A DNA stretch of 35,218 nt from a virus. The number at the start of each line of letters is the position of its first letter. Position 1 is the first letter of the stretch. The translations under genes were made by a program, and so were the position numbers. The notes below the pieces were generated by a model. It made no database searches. It had not been told where the DNA came from and was given only the letters and a program-made list of their open reading frames with translations. Location of the stretch: IMG/VR virus record IMGVR_UViG_3300037041_000117, positions 1 to 35,218 of that record. One strand, 5' to 3'. Positions 1 to 8,476 of the stretch are shown piece after piece.

Positions 1-39
1 CCATGTCGTTAAAAAACTTCCAGAAAAAAGGCTAAAAAA

Positions 40-498
40 TTGTCTAATGGTCAGTCCTCGGGCATAAATAGCATTGAAAAAGTCGTCCAACTGGTTAGCG
101 AACTATCTGAAAAGACCCCGCTTCCAGAAGGTGTTGAACTGCGAACTGAAGATGAGATTATAATTTGGGGACAGTTCACGCGCGCGCGCGCACACGATGG
201 CTGGCGTGACTTTGATTTGCTTTTGGTTGCCAAAGCTGTTCGGCTCGAAGCAGATATCCGCAAGCATCAGAAAACTTTAGACCGTATGGGCATCATTGTA
301 AAAAATGATCGCGGTACGCCAATCCCGAATCCGTTAATTTCAATTATCGATTCTTTTCAGCGGCAACAACTTGCCATTATAAGAAGTCTTAGCCTAAATC
401 AAACAAGCCAAGACCCAAGAACTTTGAATGGGCATGGTGCAGAGCAGAATAAAATTTCTCGCGCTATCAACTCTTTCGATGATCTAATAGCAAGATGA
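40..498 (+). CDS. terS: Terminase small subunit (P27-type)
   Basis: Binds phage DNA and hands it to the large subunit to start packaging. The 152-residue length, the central segment around residues 42-85 and the later region with NDRGTPIPNP then FQRQQL (about residues 89-112) match the P27/Terminase_4 family as I know it. The start is TTG: an in-frame stop lies at 10-12 and no ATG precedes the conserved part; AAAAGG at 26-31 gives a ribosome site 8 nt upstream. Its stop overlaps the start of the large terminase by 4 nt, as expected for a packaging operon. The exact start is the only real uncertainty. Confidence 0.88.
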   Translation: MSNGQSSGINSIEKVVQLVSELSEKTPLPEGVELRTEDEIIIWGQFTRARAHDGWRDFDLLLVAKAVRLEADIRKHQKTLDRMGIIVKNDRGTPIPNPLISIIDSFQRQQLAIIRSLSLNQTSQDPRTLNGHGAEQNKISRAINSFDDLIAR

Positions 499-2027
499 CG
501 AATCTAACTACACGCGGTGAAAGAGTAATTGCCTTTATTGAGCATTACTGTAAAGTGCCAAGTGGAAAAAATGTTGGAGTAGATTTTAAACTTGATAAGT
601 TTCAAAAAAAATTCATTCTCGATGTTTACGATAATCCTCACGGTACTCGTAGGGGCTATCTGAGCATTGGGAGGAAAAATGGTAAAACAGCTCTAATCGC
701 TTGCATTTTATTAGCACATTTGGTCGGACCAGAGGCTAAAAAGAATAGTCAAATTATTTCGGGAGCAATGAGCCGAGAACAAGCCGCAATAGTTTATGAC
801 TTAGCTTCAAAGATAGTGGCTATGTCTCCTAAGCTCCGAGTTATTGTTCGTGAAGTTCCAAGCTCAAAAAAGCTTTGCGGCTTGCCAATGAATACAGAGT
901 ACAGGGCGATCAGCGCGGAAGGTAAGACAGCTCATGGGCTATCGCCAATCTTGGCCATCCTTGATGAGCTTGGTCAGGTCAGAGGACCAAGTAGCGAATT
1001 TGTAGATGCAATCACAACTAGTCAGGGTGCGCATGAATCACCTTTACTGATTGCAATCTCAACTCAAGCACCGAACGACAATGACTTGTTTAGCATTTGG
1101 TTAGATGACGCTAAGACAAGTGACGATAAAAATATTGTTTGCCACTTATATGAGGCGACAAAAGATTGTGATTTAGAAGACCCTGCTGAGTGGAAGAAAG
1201 CAAATCCTGCATTGGGTTCTTTTAGAAGCATGGAAGATGTAATTGAACAAGCCGCTAGAGCAAAGCGGATGCCAAGTTTCGAACCGACTTTTCGCAACCT
1301 AGTGTTGAATCAGCGAGTTGAGATGGTTGCCCCATTCGTAAGCAGAGGCGTTTGGATTCTCAATAGTTCTGAGCCTGACGAGTCGGTCTTTTATGAAGAG
1401 CCTGTTTATGTGGGTCTTGACCTATCTGGTAAGACTGACTTAACAAGCATGGTGATGATTGCATGGCGAGGCAAATGGCACGTAAAGCCAATATTCTGGA
1501 CTCCTGAGAAGGGTCTTAAAGACAGGTCGCGTAAAGATCGAGCGCCCTATGATGTTTGGGAATCACAAGGTTACATTCGCACAACTATTGGTGCATCCAT
1601 TGACTATGAAATGGTTGCGAGAGAGATAGTAGAAATACTTACAGACTGTAATGTCGTTGCTCTTGCATTTGATAGATGGCGATTCGATTTGCTTAAGAAA
1701 GAAATCGATGAACTTGGCTTTGTGTTACCCTTAGTCCCATTCGGTCAAGGCTTTAAGGATATGGCTCCTGCGATTGATTCACTTGAGACAATCCTTTTGA
1801 ATGAGCAATTAGCTCATGGTGGGCATCCAGTTCTAACAATGTGCATGGCAAATGCAAGAGTAGAAAAAGATGCGGCAGGAAATAGAAAATTAAATAAAGC
1901 AAAAGCAACTGGTCGCATTGATGGCGCGGTCGCATTAGCGATGGCTGTAGGAGTTGCGGGTATGTCCAAACAAACAGAAGGCGATCTAGACGGATTCTTA
2001 GATGCACCACTTGTAATGAAACACTAA
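495..2027 (+). CDS. terL: Terminase large subunit, ATPase-nuclease
   Basis: Motor and nuclease that cuts and pumps DNA into the prohead. The 510 residues carry a Walker A variant SIGRKNGKTAL (about 57-67), Walker B LAILDELG (about 153-160), then a C-terminal RNase H-like nuclease with acidic positions in YVGLDLSG, AFDRWRFD and RIDGAVALAMA. This matches the Terminase_1 family (HK97-like). ATG at 495 overlaps the small subunit stop; only 4 nt separate its stop from the portal gene. The pairing with a P27 small subunit and an HNH gene at the far right end is typical of cohesive-end HK97-type phages. Confidence 0.96.
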   Translation: MTNLTTRGERVIAFIEHYCKVPSGKNVGVDFKLDKFQKKFILDVYDNPHGTRRGYLSIGRKNGKTALIACILLAHLVGPEAKKNSQIISGAMSREQAAIVYDLASKIVAMSPKLRVIVREVPSSKKLCGLPMNTEYRAISAEGKTAHGLSPILAILDELGQVRGPSSEFVDAITTSQGAHESPLLIAISTQAPNDNDLFSIWLDDAKTSDDKNIVCHLYEATKDCDLEDPAEWKKANPALGSFRSMEDVIEQAARAKRMPSFEPTFRNLVLNQRVEMVAPFVSRGVWILNSSEPDESVFYEEPVYVGLDLSGKTDLTSMVMIAWRGKWHVKPIFWTPEKGLKDRSRKDRAPYDVWESQGYIRTTIGASIDYEMVAREIVEILTDCNVVALAFDRWRFDLLKKEIDELGFVLPLVPFGQGFKDMAPAIDSLETILLNEQLAHGGHPVLTMCMANARVEKDAAGNRKLNKAKATGRIDGAVALAMAVGVAGMSKQTEGDLDGFLDAPLVMKH

Positions 2028-2031
2028 TCAA

Positions 2032-3258
2032 ATGGCAACACTTTATCAATCCCTACGCCGATGGTTCGGCAATGTTGGCTCTACTGGTCAACAAGATGGC
2101 GTTCAGCTAGGCGAGCCGTTTACGCGAGTCTATGACAGTAACAAAGATTATGGGATTGATGGCGCGCTTCAAGTCTCAGCAGTATGGGCATCTATTGAAT
2201 TACTTACTGACAATATTGCATCTTTGCCATTATTTGTTTACGAGAGAGCTGATGAGACTGATGGTCATAAAACATTAGCTAGAGGAACAATGTTATGGAA
2301 GCTCCTCCATGACTCACCCAATCGTCGCCATACTCCAATGGAGTTTTGGCAGTTCATGGTAATGAATTATTTGTTCCGAGGTAACGCATATGCAAGACTT
2401 GTTCGTAATGATGCAGGAGAAGTTATCGAAATGTGGCCTATGGCTTCAGACCAAGTTGAAGTCGATGTCCTTGTTGATAAAACAATCATTTACAAATACC
2501 AATACGAAGGACAAGTAGCAGTCTACGATGAGAAGTCAATCTTCCATTGGCGCGATAAAGGCAATGGCATCATTGGCATGAGCCGTCTTGACTATATGCG
2601 CAACTCAGTTGGCATTGCAGTTGATGCACAGAACCATACATCATTAGGTTACAAGAAATCTGGCAAGCGTCCTGGAGTTTTCATGATCGACAAATTGTTG
2701 ACTGAAGATCAGCGCAATAAAATTCGCGGCAACTATCGCGGATTGGTTGAAGGTTCAGATGATGATTTATTGGTTCTTGAGGCGGGTGCGAAGTTTGAGC
2801 CATTGAGCTTAACTCCTGCTGACTTACAGTTGCTTGATACGCGCAGATTTTCTGTAGAGGATATAGGTCGTTGGTTTGGCATCAGCTCTGTGATGATCAA
2901 TGACACAAACAAAACAACAACTTGGGGTACAGGCATTGGTCAAATTATTGAAGGCTTCTATAAATTTAGACTGCGCCCAATGCTTGAATCACTTGAGCAA
3001 TGTATTGATCGCAGAGTTCTAACTCCTAGACAGAGAGAACTTTACACGGCAGAGTTTTCCTTAGACGCAATCTTGCGAGGCTCACTAAAAGAGCGTCTTG
3101 ATTCTGCATCACAAGCTGTACAAAATGGACTAATGACTCGTAATGAATGGCGGCAATTAGAAAATTTACCTCGTGTAGATGGCGCTGATGAATTAACTGC
3201 TCAACTAAATTTAGCTTCTCTATCTGCTTTAAAGACAAATACAAATGCCAATCCCTAA
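2032..3258 (+). CDS. Portal protein, HK97 family
   Basis: Forms the dodecameric ring at one capsid vertex through which DNA enters and leaves. The protein is 408 residues with the phage_portal layout: an N-terminal part with AVWASIELLTDNIASLP, a mid region HWRDKGNGIIGMSRLDYMR, and the GRWFGISSVMI segment followed by a polar C-terminal stem/clip. Length is usual for the family. It starts 4 nt after terL, and its end overlaps the next gene's start by 14 nt, so the head genes are translationally packed. Confidence 0.95.
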   Translation: MATLYQSLRRWFGNVGSTGQQDGVQLGEPFTRVYDSNKDYGIDGALQVSAVWASIELLTDNIASLPLFVYERADETDGHKTLARGTMLWKLLHDSPNRRHTPMEFWQFMVMNYLFRGNAYARLVRNDAGEVIEMWPMASDQVEVDVLVDKTIIYKYQYEGQVAVYDEKSIFHWRDKGNGIIGMSRLDYMRNSVGIAVDAQNHTSLGYKKSGKRPGVFMIDKLLTEDQRNKIRGNYRGLVEGSDDDLLVLEAGAKFEPLSLTPADLQLLDTRRFSVEDIGRWFGISSVMINDTNKTTTWGTGIGQIIEGFYKFRLRPMLESLEQCIDRRVLTPRQRELYTAEFSLDAILRGSLKERLDSASQAVQNGLMTRNEWRQLENLPRVDGADELTAQLNLASLSALKTNTNANP

Positions 3259-4267
3259 TAATGCAATGGTTGATGAGGCACAACGTGGTCTCGATTGGCG
3301 TAGCGAATTTGGCAGGGGCGGCACAGAGGTGGGAATCGCAAGGGCGCGTGATATTGTCAACAAAGTTAATCTATCTGACGACACAATTGGTCGCATGGTT
3401 TCATACTTCGCTCGACACGAAGTTGATAAACAGGCAGAAGGTTTCCGTCAGGGTGAAGAAGGCTATCCCAGTAATGGTCGCATCGCTTGGGCATTATGGG
3501 GAGGTGATGCAGGACAGACTTGGGCAGATCGTGAATGGACTAAGATACAAGATTCGGAGAGTAAGATGATTGCAAGAAAGCAACTTTTATTAAACAGCGT
3601 TAGTCTTAAATTTGCAGACGCATCAAGCGGCAAGTTTGGAGGCTATGCTTCAACCTTTGGCGGCATTGATAGTTATGGCGACACAATCATGGCGGGTGCT
3701 TATAAGTCCGTCATTGATGCCGTGATGAATGGCTCTGCTCGTATGCCAAAGATGTTTGTCAATCATAAATCTTGGGAAGTGCCGATTGGTAAGTGGACTA
3801 AGATGACAGAAGACCAGAAGGGTCTATACATTGAAGGCGAATTAACAATGGGCAATCCTGAGGCCGCGATTGTTAAAGCCGCAATGCAACATGAAACAGT
3901 CGATGGCTTGAGCATAGGATATATGCTGAAGTCAAGTGATGTAGAATTTTCTGAGATTAACGGACAAACAGTTCGCGTAATCAAGAACATTAGCGACTTG
4001 GCAGAAGTGTCAGTCGTAACTTTTCCTGCTGACGATATGGCTCGCGTTGACTTAACTAGTGTTAAGACTTCGCTTGATCAGATTGAAAGCATCAAGGATT
4101 TTGAGGACTTCTTGCGTGAGGCAGGAGGTTTTTCGAAGTCGCTAGCAACGGCAACGGCAAGTCGTGCGAAGCGTTTGTTTGCTCGGAGTGAGTCCGAGGA
4201 ATTGAAATTGCCAAGTGAACTTCAGCGAATAATCGCTGAGAATCTTAAATCATCTCGGACTCTTTAA
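3245..4267 (+). CDS. Prohead protease with extra N-terminal domain
   Basis: Residues about 108-340 match the HK97 prohead protease (peptidase U35), which matures the capsid by cutting scaffold domains: KFGGYASTFG, the histidine in MFVNHKSWEVPIG, the serine in VDGLSIGYML, and VSVVTFPADDMARV. Residues 1-107 are an additional unit (RGLDWRSEFGRGGTEVG, GRIAWALWGGDAG) that I have seen only as a hypothetical phage domain; role unknown. An internal ATG at 3566 is preceded by GGAGAG (3556-3561), so a protease-only product may also be made. It overlaps the portal gene and sits 11 nt before the capsid gene. Confidence 0.92.
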   Translation: MPIPNNAMVDEAQRGLDWRSEFGRGGTEVGIARARDIVNKVNLSDDTIGRMVSYFARHEVDKQAEGFRQGEEGYPSNGRIAWALWGGDAGQTWADREWTKIQDSESKMIARKQLLLNSVSLKFADASSGKFGGYASTFGGIDSYGDTIMAGAYKSVIDAVMNGSARMPKMFVNHKSWEVPIGKWTKMTEDQKGLYIEGELTMGNPEAAIVKAAMQHETVDGLSIGYMLKSSDVEFSEINGQTVRVIKNISDLAEVSVVTFPADDMARVDLTSVKTSLDQIESIKDFEDFLREAGGFSKSLATATASRAKRLFARSESEELKLPSELQRIIAENLKSSRTL

Positions 4268-4278
4268 AAGGAAATACC

Positions 4279-5472
4279 ATGTCTGATATCGCAGAAATTA
4301 AATCCCTAGCGGAAACCCAAGGCACATTGCTGAGTACCACACGTGAACTGAAATCATGGATGGAAAAAGCCAATGGTGAAATCGCGGCTTCTAAAACTGT
4401 TGAAAACGAAACCAAATCAGCAATGGAAAAACTTAGCTCTAAAGCGGCTGAGTTGACCGAGAAGTGTTTGGAACTTGAGCGTAAGATGTCTGACTCTGCC
4501 AAAGAAGGTCAGAAGCAATCTGAGTCTCTTGGTGAGCAACTGGTTAAATCAGAAGCCTTCCAAGCCATGTCTCAAGGTCGTAGCAAGTTTGCTCGTATTG
4601 AGACTAAGACAGCAATCGTCAACGCTACTGGTCAGAACCAACCTTTGGTCGCTGACTTCCGAGTCCCAGGAATTATCACTAATCCGAATCGCGTTTTGAC
4701 TATTCGTGATGTATTGCCTGTTGGTCGCACATCTTCTAACTTGGTTCAATACACCAAAGAGAATGTGTTTACTAACAATGCAAACGCACAATATTCAAGC
4801 CCTGCTCGCGAGAATGTGACTAAGCCTGAGTCAGCAATTACATTCACATTGGCTAACGCCCCTGTGGTGACATTGGCTCACTTCATCCCTGTCTCTCGTC
4901 AGGTGTTGGATGATGCTCCTCAACTGCAATCTTATGTTAACGGTCGTTTGACTTATGGCTTGAAGTTGGAAGAAGAAGATCAGTTGTTGAATGGTCTTGG
5001 TACAAGCGGCACAATCGCGGGTATCACAGCATCAGGAAACCACACAGCCTATAGCCGTCGCATTACTGGTGACACTAAGTTAGATACATTGCGTCGTGCG
5101 ATTACTCAGGCTCAGTTGTCTGACTATATGCCTGACACAATCGTCATCAACCCTGCTGATTGGGAAACCATTGAAATCGCTAAGACTACTTATGGTGAGT
5201 ACATCTTTGGCGGTGAGAATGGTCCTGTTAACGCATTGCAACCATTGATTTGGGGCAAGCGCGTTATCGCTACAAACAGCATGACTGCGGGTAAATTCTT
5301 GGTTGGTGGCTTCACTATGGGCGCACAAATCTGGGATCGCATGGATGCCGCTGTTCAAATCTCCTATGAAGATGGCGACAACTTCAAGAAGAACATGGCT
5401 ACATTGTTGGCAGAGGAGCGTTTGGCTTTGACAGTCTATCGTCCTTCCGCTTTCATTTACGGCAATCTGTAA
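4279..5472 (+). CDS. Major capsid protein, HK97 fold
   Basis: Main shell protein, 397 residues. The first ~100 residues are highly charged and predicted coiled coil (IAEIKSLAETQGTLLSTTRE onward), the expected delta/scaffold domain removed by the protease encoded upstream. The rest matches phage_capsid: GIITNPNRVLTIRDVLPVGR, a strand with FTLANAPVVTLAHFIPVSRQ, the LEEEDQLLNGLGTSG loop and a C-terminal ERLALTVYRPSAF. A good ribosome site AAAAGGAAA lies 7 nt before ATG. An intrinsic terminator follows 8 nt after the stop. Confidence 0.96.
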   Translation: MSDIAEIKSLAETQGTLLSTTRELKSWMEKANGEIAASKTVENETKSAMEKLSSKAAELTEKCLELERKMSDSAKEGQKQSESLGEQLVKSEAFQAMSQGRSKFARIETKTAIVNATGQNQPLVADFRVPGIITNPNRVLTIRDVLPVGRTSSNLVQYTKENVFTNNANAQYSSPARENVTKPESAITFTLANAPVVTLAHFIPVSRQVLDDAPQLQSYVNGRLTYGLKLEEEDQLLNGLGTSGTIAGITASGNHTAYSRRITGDTKLDTLRRAITQAQLSDYMPDTIVINPADWETIEIAKTTYGEYIFGGENGPVNALQPLIWGKRVIATNSMTAGKFLVGGFTMGAQIWDRMDAAVQISYEDGDNFKKNMATLLAEERLALTVYRPSAFIYGNL

Positions 5473-5480
5473 TTGAGCAG

Positions 5481-5510
5481 ACCCCCATGCCTTTCGGTGT
5501 GGGGGTTTTG
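5481..5510 (+). terminator. Rho-independent terminator after capsid gene
   Basis: The arms 5481-5491 and 5496-5506 form an 11-bp stem (two G-T wobbles) around the loop TTTC, followed by TTTT and a second T-rich stretch to 5518. It lies inside the late operon right after the capsid gene, so it would reduce, not end, transcription if polymerase is antiterminated. Confidence 0.9.
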
Positions 5511-5541
5511 TAATTTTTAAACTAACCGAAATAACCCCGCG

Positions 5542-6024
5542 ATGGAATTAGTTGAAATAATTGCCCTGACTCATTTTGAAGATTCACGCATTGGTAGCGT
5601 GAGCAAAAAGATGAGGCTAAAAGTTCCGTCAGTACTTGCTGACGATCTTCAATCAATTGGTGTGATTGAAATAGTAAACCCCCCATTGGCGACCGTCCGA
5701 TCAGTTCATACGACCGCACCGCAGGTCGTTGGGCGGGGCGTGTCGCCTGTATTATTGCAAGCGGACCAAGTCTCACCGAGGAAGATTGCAACCTTGTTGG
5801 AGACCAAGGATGGGCGACCATCGCCGTCAATGACAGCTATCGCAGAGCACCATTCTCAGACTGCTTATATGCTTGCGATGAACAATGGTGGCGAGTCCAC
5901 TATGAGCGAGTCAAGTCAGAATACGAAGGTGAATGTTGGACTCAAGATGAGGGGGCGTCCAAGAGGTACAAAATCAATCGCATTGGGTCTGAGTACAAAG
6001 AAGGACTCGGCACTAATGGCGTAA
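5542..6024 (+). CDS. Small head-region protein, N-terminal frame of a frameshifted gene
   Basis: Begins with a plausible small phage head-region sequence (MELVEIIALTHFEDSRIGSV ... VLADDLQSIGVIEIVN, about 46 residues), the type often found directly after a capsid gene. From 5686 onward this frame stays open but loses protein character, while the -1 frame encodes a clear conserved protein without any start codon of its own. I therefore think that only the first ~47 codons are meaningful in this frame and that the real product continues in the other frame to 6323, through the C-run at 5679-5684. The unshifted 160-residue product may be an artefact or a minor form. Confidence 0.55.
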   Translation: MELVEIIALTHFEDSRIGSVSKKMRLKVPSVLADDLQSIGVIEIVNPPLATVRSVHTTAPQVVGRGVSPVLLQADQVSPRKIATLLETKDGRPSPSMTAIAEHHSQTAYMLAMNNGGESTMSESSQNTKVNVGLKMRGRPRGTKSIALGLSTKKDSALMA

Positions 6025-6323
6025 TCCATCAAGGGGGTAATAGCGGTTATCAAGCAATCAATCTTGCTTACTTGTGGGGCGCAAAGACTATTGTTCTGCT
6101 AGGATTGGATTGTTCGCTTTCACCCAAAGGCGAAGCGCATTGGTTTGGTCAGCATGGTGATGGATTAACAAATCATCAACCATTCCAGATGTGGCAAGCT
6201 AAGTTTCCGCAACTTGCAGTTGATCTGCAAGCTGAAGGTGTTAGAGTAATTAACGCAAGCAGACAGACAGCCCTGACTTGCTTTGAGCGTATGACGCTTG
6301 AGGAAGCAATTAAAGTATGTTGA
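5670..6323 (+). CDS. MptE/DUF115-like Rossmann protein (start codon absent)
   Basis: From 5742 this frame reads VACIIASGPSLTEEDCNLV, WATIAVNDSYRRAPFSDCLY, ACDEQWWRVHYERV, GVIHQGGNSGYQAINLAY, KTIVLLGLDCSL, HWFGQHGDGLTN and VRVINASRQTALTCFE, a phage protein family resembling 6-hydroxymethylpterin pyrophosphokinase/DUF115 glycan enzymes; the GPSL nucleotide-binding motif and paired acidic positions are visible. The frame opens after a stop at 5667-5669 and has no ATG, GTG or TTG before 6072, which is deep inside the conserved region. Expression must therefore come from a frameshift out of the 5542 gene, an atypical start such as ATT at 5685, or a corrected base. The gene after it is a glycosyltransferase-like protein, overlapping by 7 nt. 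Confidence 0.82.
   Translation, partial: NSKPPIGDRPISSYDRTAGRWAGRVACIIASGPSLTEEDCNLVGDQGWATIAVNDSYRRAPFSDCLYACDEQWWRVHYERVKSEYEGECWTQDEGASKRYKINRIGSEYKEGLGTNGVIHQGGNSGYQAINLAYLWGAKTIVLLGLDCSLSPKGEAHWFGQHGDGLTNHQPFQMWQAKFPQLAVDLQAEGVRVINASRQTALTCFERMTLEEAIKVC
5679..5685 (+). other. C-run heptamer, candidate -1 frameshift site or indel
   Basis: In the upstream frame the codons read AAC CCC CCA, giving the heptamer C CCC CCA, which fits the X XXY YYZ pattern. A -1 slip joins the upstream 46 residues to the downstream conserved frame. A one-base homopolymer length error in the assembly would produce the same picture. Confidence 0.55.
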
Positions 6324-7036
6324 CCTTATTGACAGCAACAGGGGCAAGACCAAAGGCGTGGGCTATTTGCGAGCTTTGGATGGCGAGACAGACGTACAGA
6401 GGAGATGTTCGTTGGATCATTGTTGATGATGGCGAGCAAGCACAGCCAATCACATTCAGCAAAAAGAACTGGACATTAGAAGTAATTAGACCCAATCCAT
6501 TCTGGCAAGATGGAATGAATACGCAAGCGCGTAATCTTCGGGCGGGGATGGATATTGTTGGCGCAGATGAGAGAGTTGTCTTTATTGAAGATGACGATTG
6601 GTATGCGGCTGATTGGCTTGAGACAGTTGATAAGAAATTTGAGAAAGCTGAGTTAATTGGTGAGGCTAATGCTCGCTATTACAACTTACCTCAAAAATCT
6701 TATCGACCAATGTTCAATACTTTGCACAGCAGTCTTTGCTCATCCGCTATTCGTGGTCAGGCATTAGATACATTTAGATCAGTTTGTCGAGCGCAAATTA
6801 AGTTCATTGATGTATTGCTGTGGCAAGCTCATGGTAACAATCATTTGTTTAGTGGTGAGCGTGTTCTTGGAATCAAGGGCATGGAAGGTCGCGGTGGCAT
6901 TGGAGTTGGTCACGCAAAAGAATTCCGTGGAACAAGAGATGTTGGCGGTAAAATTTTGAAATCGTGGATTGGTGATGATGCTTTGGTTTATAAGCCAGAG
7001 GAAAAATTAAATGACGCAATTAGTTCGGAAAATTAA
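6317..7036 (+). CDS. GT-A type glycosyltransferase-like protein
   Basis: 239 residues starting MLTLLTATGARPKAW, with WIIVDDGE (about residues 34-41) and VVFIEDDDWYAADWL (about 88-102), the two acidic motifs expected for nucleotide-sugar and metal binding in GT-A/GT2 glycosyltransferases. Such genes are known to sit in head blocks of some phages beside the MptE-like gene; their acceptor is unknown and could be a virion protein or host surface glycan. Overlaps the upstream frame by 7 nt and the connector gene by 26 nt. Confidence 0.82.
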   Translation: MLTLLTATGARPKAWAICELWMARQTYRGDVRWIIVDDGEQAQPITFSKKNWTLEVIRPNPFWQDGMNTQARNLRAGMDIVGADERVVFIEDDDWYAADWLETVDKKFEKAELIGEANARYYNLPQKSYRPMFNTLHSSLCSSAIRGQALDTFRSVCRAQIKFIDVLLWQAHGNNHLFSGERVLGIKGMEGRGGIGVGHAKEFRGTRDVGGKILKSWIGDDALVYKPEEKLNDAISSEN

Positions 7037-7628
7037 ACGCACAAGCATAGTAACGACAGAGCCAATCACATTGGCAACTGCTCGATTACATTTGCGTCTT
7101 GATGCTGTTGGCTCTCCTGCGGCACATCCTGATGATGCTTTAGTGACTGCTTTAATTAAGACTGCTCGGGAAGCCGTTGAAGCGTATACTGAATTGACTG
7201 TTGCTCAGACAACTTATGCAATGGCTCTTGATGAATTTCCTGTCAATGAAATTGAATTAGGCACAAGCCCAGTTAATTCAATCACTAGCATCATGTATAC
7301 CGACACTAATGGTGCTACTCAAACACTAAATGCCAATCAATACATTTTTGACTCTTACAGTAATCCCGCAAAAATTTTCCCTGTAACTATTTGGCCTCAT
7401 ACAAAAATAGTGCCGAATGCAGTCATTGTAAGATTTGCCGCAGGGTACACGGATAGCATGAGTCCTAATGAATATCCAATGCCGAGTGCTTTGAAGCAAG
7501 CTATGTTGTTATACATTGGTGAGCTTTATGAGAATAGAGAAGCTATCAATGTGGGCAACTTGGTAACTCCAATTCCATACGGCATGATTCATTTAATGAC
7601 ACCTTACAGAATTAACATGGGTGCGTGA
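7011..7628 (+). CDS. Head-tail connector (gp6/phiE125 gp8-like)
   Basis: 205 residues; PITLATARLHLRLD, then DDALVTALIKTAREAVEAYT, then TTYAMALDEFP are the hallmark of head-tail connector proteins that bind under the portal ring. The C-terminal half has PNAVIVRFAAGYTD and a helical LKQAMLLYIGELYENREA. Followed by a TGATG overlap with the adaptor gene. Confidence 0.9.
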   Translation: MTQLVRKIKRTSIVTTEPITLATARLHLRLDAVGSPAAHPDDALVTALIKTAREAVEAYTELTVAQTTYAMALDEFPVNEIELGTSPVNSITSIMYTDTNGATQTLNANQYIFDSYSNPAKIFPVTIWPHTKIVPNAVIVRFAAGYTDSMSPNEYPMPSALKQAMLLYIGELYENREAINVGNLVTPIPYGMIHLMTPYRINMGA

Positions 7629-7978
7629 TGAGAATTTCTAAGCTTCAACAGCGCATTACTGTTCAGCGTAGAAGCACTACGCTTGATGCTTATGGGCAAG
7701 AAATAAATTCTTGGATAAACATTGGCACAGTGTGGGCAGAAGTTAAGCCATTAAGCGGTCGTGAAAAAATGCGATCAAATGCAATGGTTGTTGAGGCAGA
7801 ATTGACTCATCAAGTAACAGTTAGGTATTCAGAATTATTTACGCCATCAACAACAGCTGACGCATGGCGAATATTGTTTGGCACACGCATCTTTAACATT
7901 ACTGCTTCTATGAATGTTGATGAAGCAGATAAAACAATCATCTTTGATTGCACAGAAGGAAGCTTAGATGGGCAGTGA
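7628..7978 (+). CDS. Head-tail adaptor / head closure protein
   Basis: A protein of about 116 residues of the SPP1 gp16-like/phage_H_T_join type: ISKLQQRITVQRRSTTLDAY, WAEVKPLSGREKM, RYSELFTPSTTADAWRI. It closes the connector after DNA filling. The ATG at 7628 overlaps the previous TGA; a GTG one codon earlier (7625) is the alternative start. Confidence 0.9.
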   Translation: MRISKLQQRITVQRRSTTLDAYGQEINSWINIGTVWAEVKPLSGREKMRSNAMVVEAELTHQVTVRYSELFTPSTTADAWRILFGTRIFNITASMNVDEADKTIIFDCTEGSLDGQ

Positions 7979-8474
7979 ACAATTTGTAAGAATTGCTGGT
8001 CTAGCAGAATTGCAGAAGCTCTTAGATATTCTTCCCGCAAGAATGGAAGCAAATCTTATGCGCGGAGGTATGCGACAAGGTGCAAATTATTATAGAGATA
8101 GAGCTAGATCAAATGTTCCTCAAAAATCAGGCGCATTGATGAAAAGCATAAAAGTTAAGACAGCTGTTCGCAAAGGCAAAGTCATAACTCAAGTTGTAGC
8201 GGGTGGCGGTGATGTTTTTTATGCAAAATTTTTAGAATTTGGCACGGCATCTTTTTATGCGGGAAATGGTAAAACAGTAGGTGCTCCATATAAGATTGAG
8301 CCAAAAAATAAAAAGGCTTTAAAATTTGGAAATGTGCTAGCTCCTTATGTGATACATCAAGGCGTTAAGCCTGTTGCATTTATGCGTAGAGCATTTGATG
8401 GTGCGGAACATCAAGTCATTGAAATAACGGCAGACTACATTCGCAATCGTCTTGACACTCTAATTCTGAAATAA
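7968..8474 (+). CDS. HK97 gp10-like tail completion protein
   Basis: 168 residues. LQKLLDILPARMEANLMRGG, YYRDRARSNVPQKSGALMKS and FYAKFLEFGT, with a terminal PVAFMRRAFDGAE segment, match the HK97-gp10 family, which caps or joins the tail at the head interface. The start overlaps the adaptor gene by 11 nt. Confidence 0.92.
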   Translation: MGSEQFVRIAGLAELQKLLDILPARMEANLMRGGMRQGANYYRDRARSNVPQKSGALMKSIKVKTAVRKGKVITQVVAGGGDVFYAKFLEFGTASFYAGNGKTVGAPYKIEPKNKKALKFGNVLAPYVIHQGVKPVAFMRRAFDGAEHQVIEITADYIRNRLDTLILK

Positions 8475-8476
8475 AA

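Noticed and set aside
6072-6323. Independent 83-residue gene starting at TTG 6072
   Set aside because: The conserved protein extends at least 330 nt upstream in the same frame, so this is only its C-terminal part.
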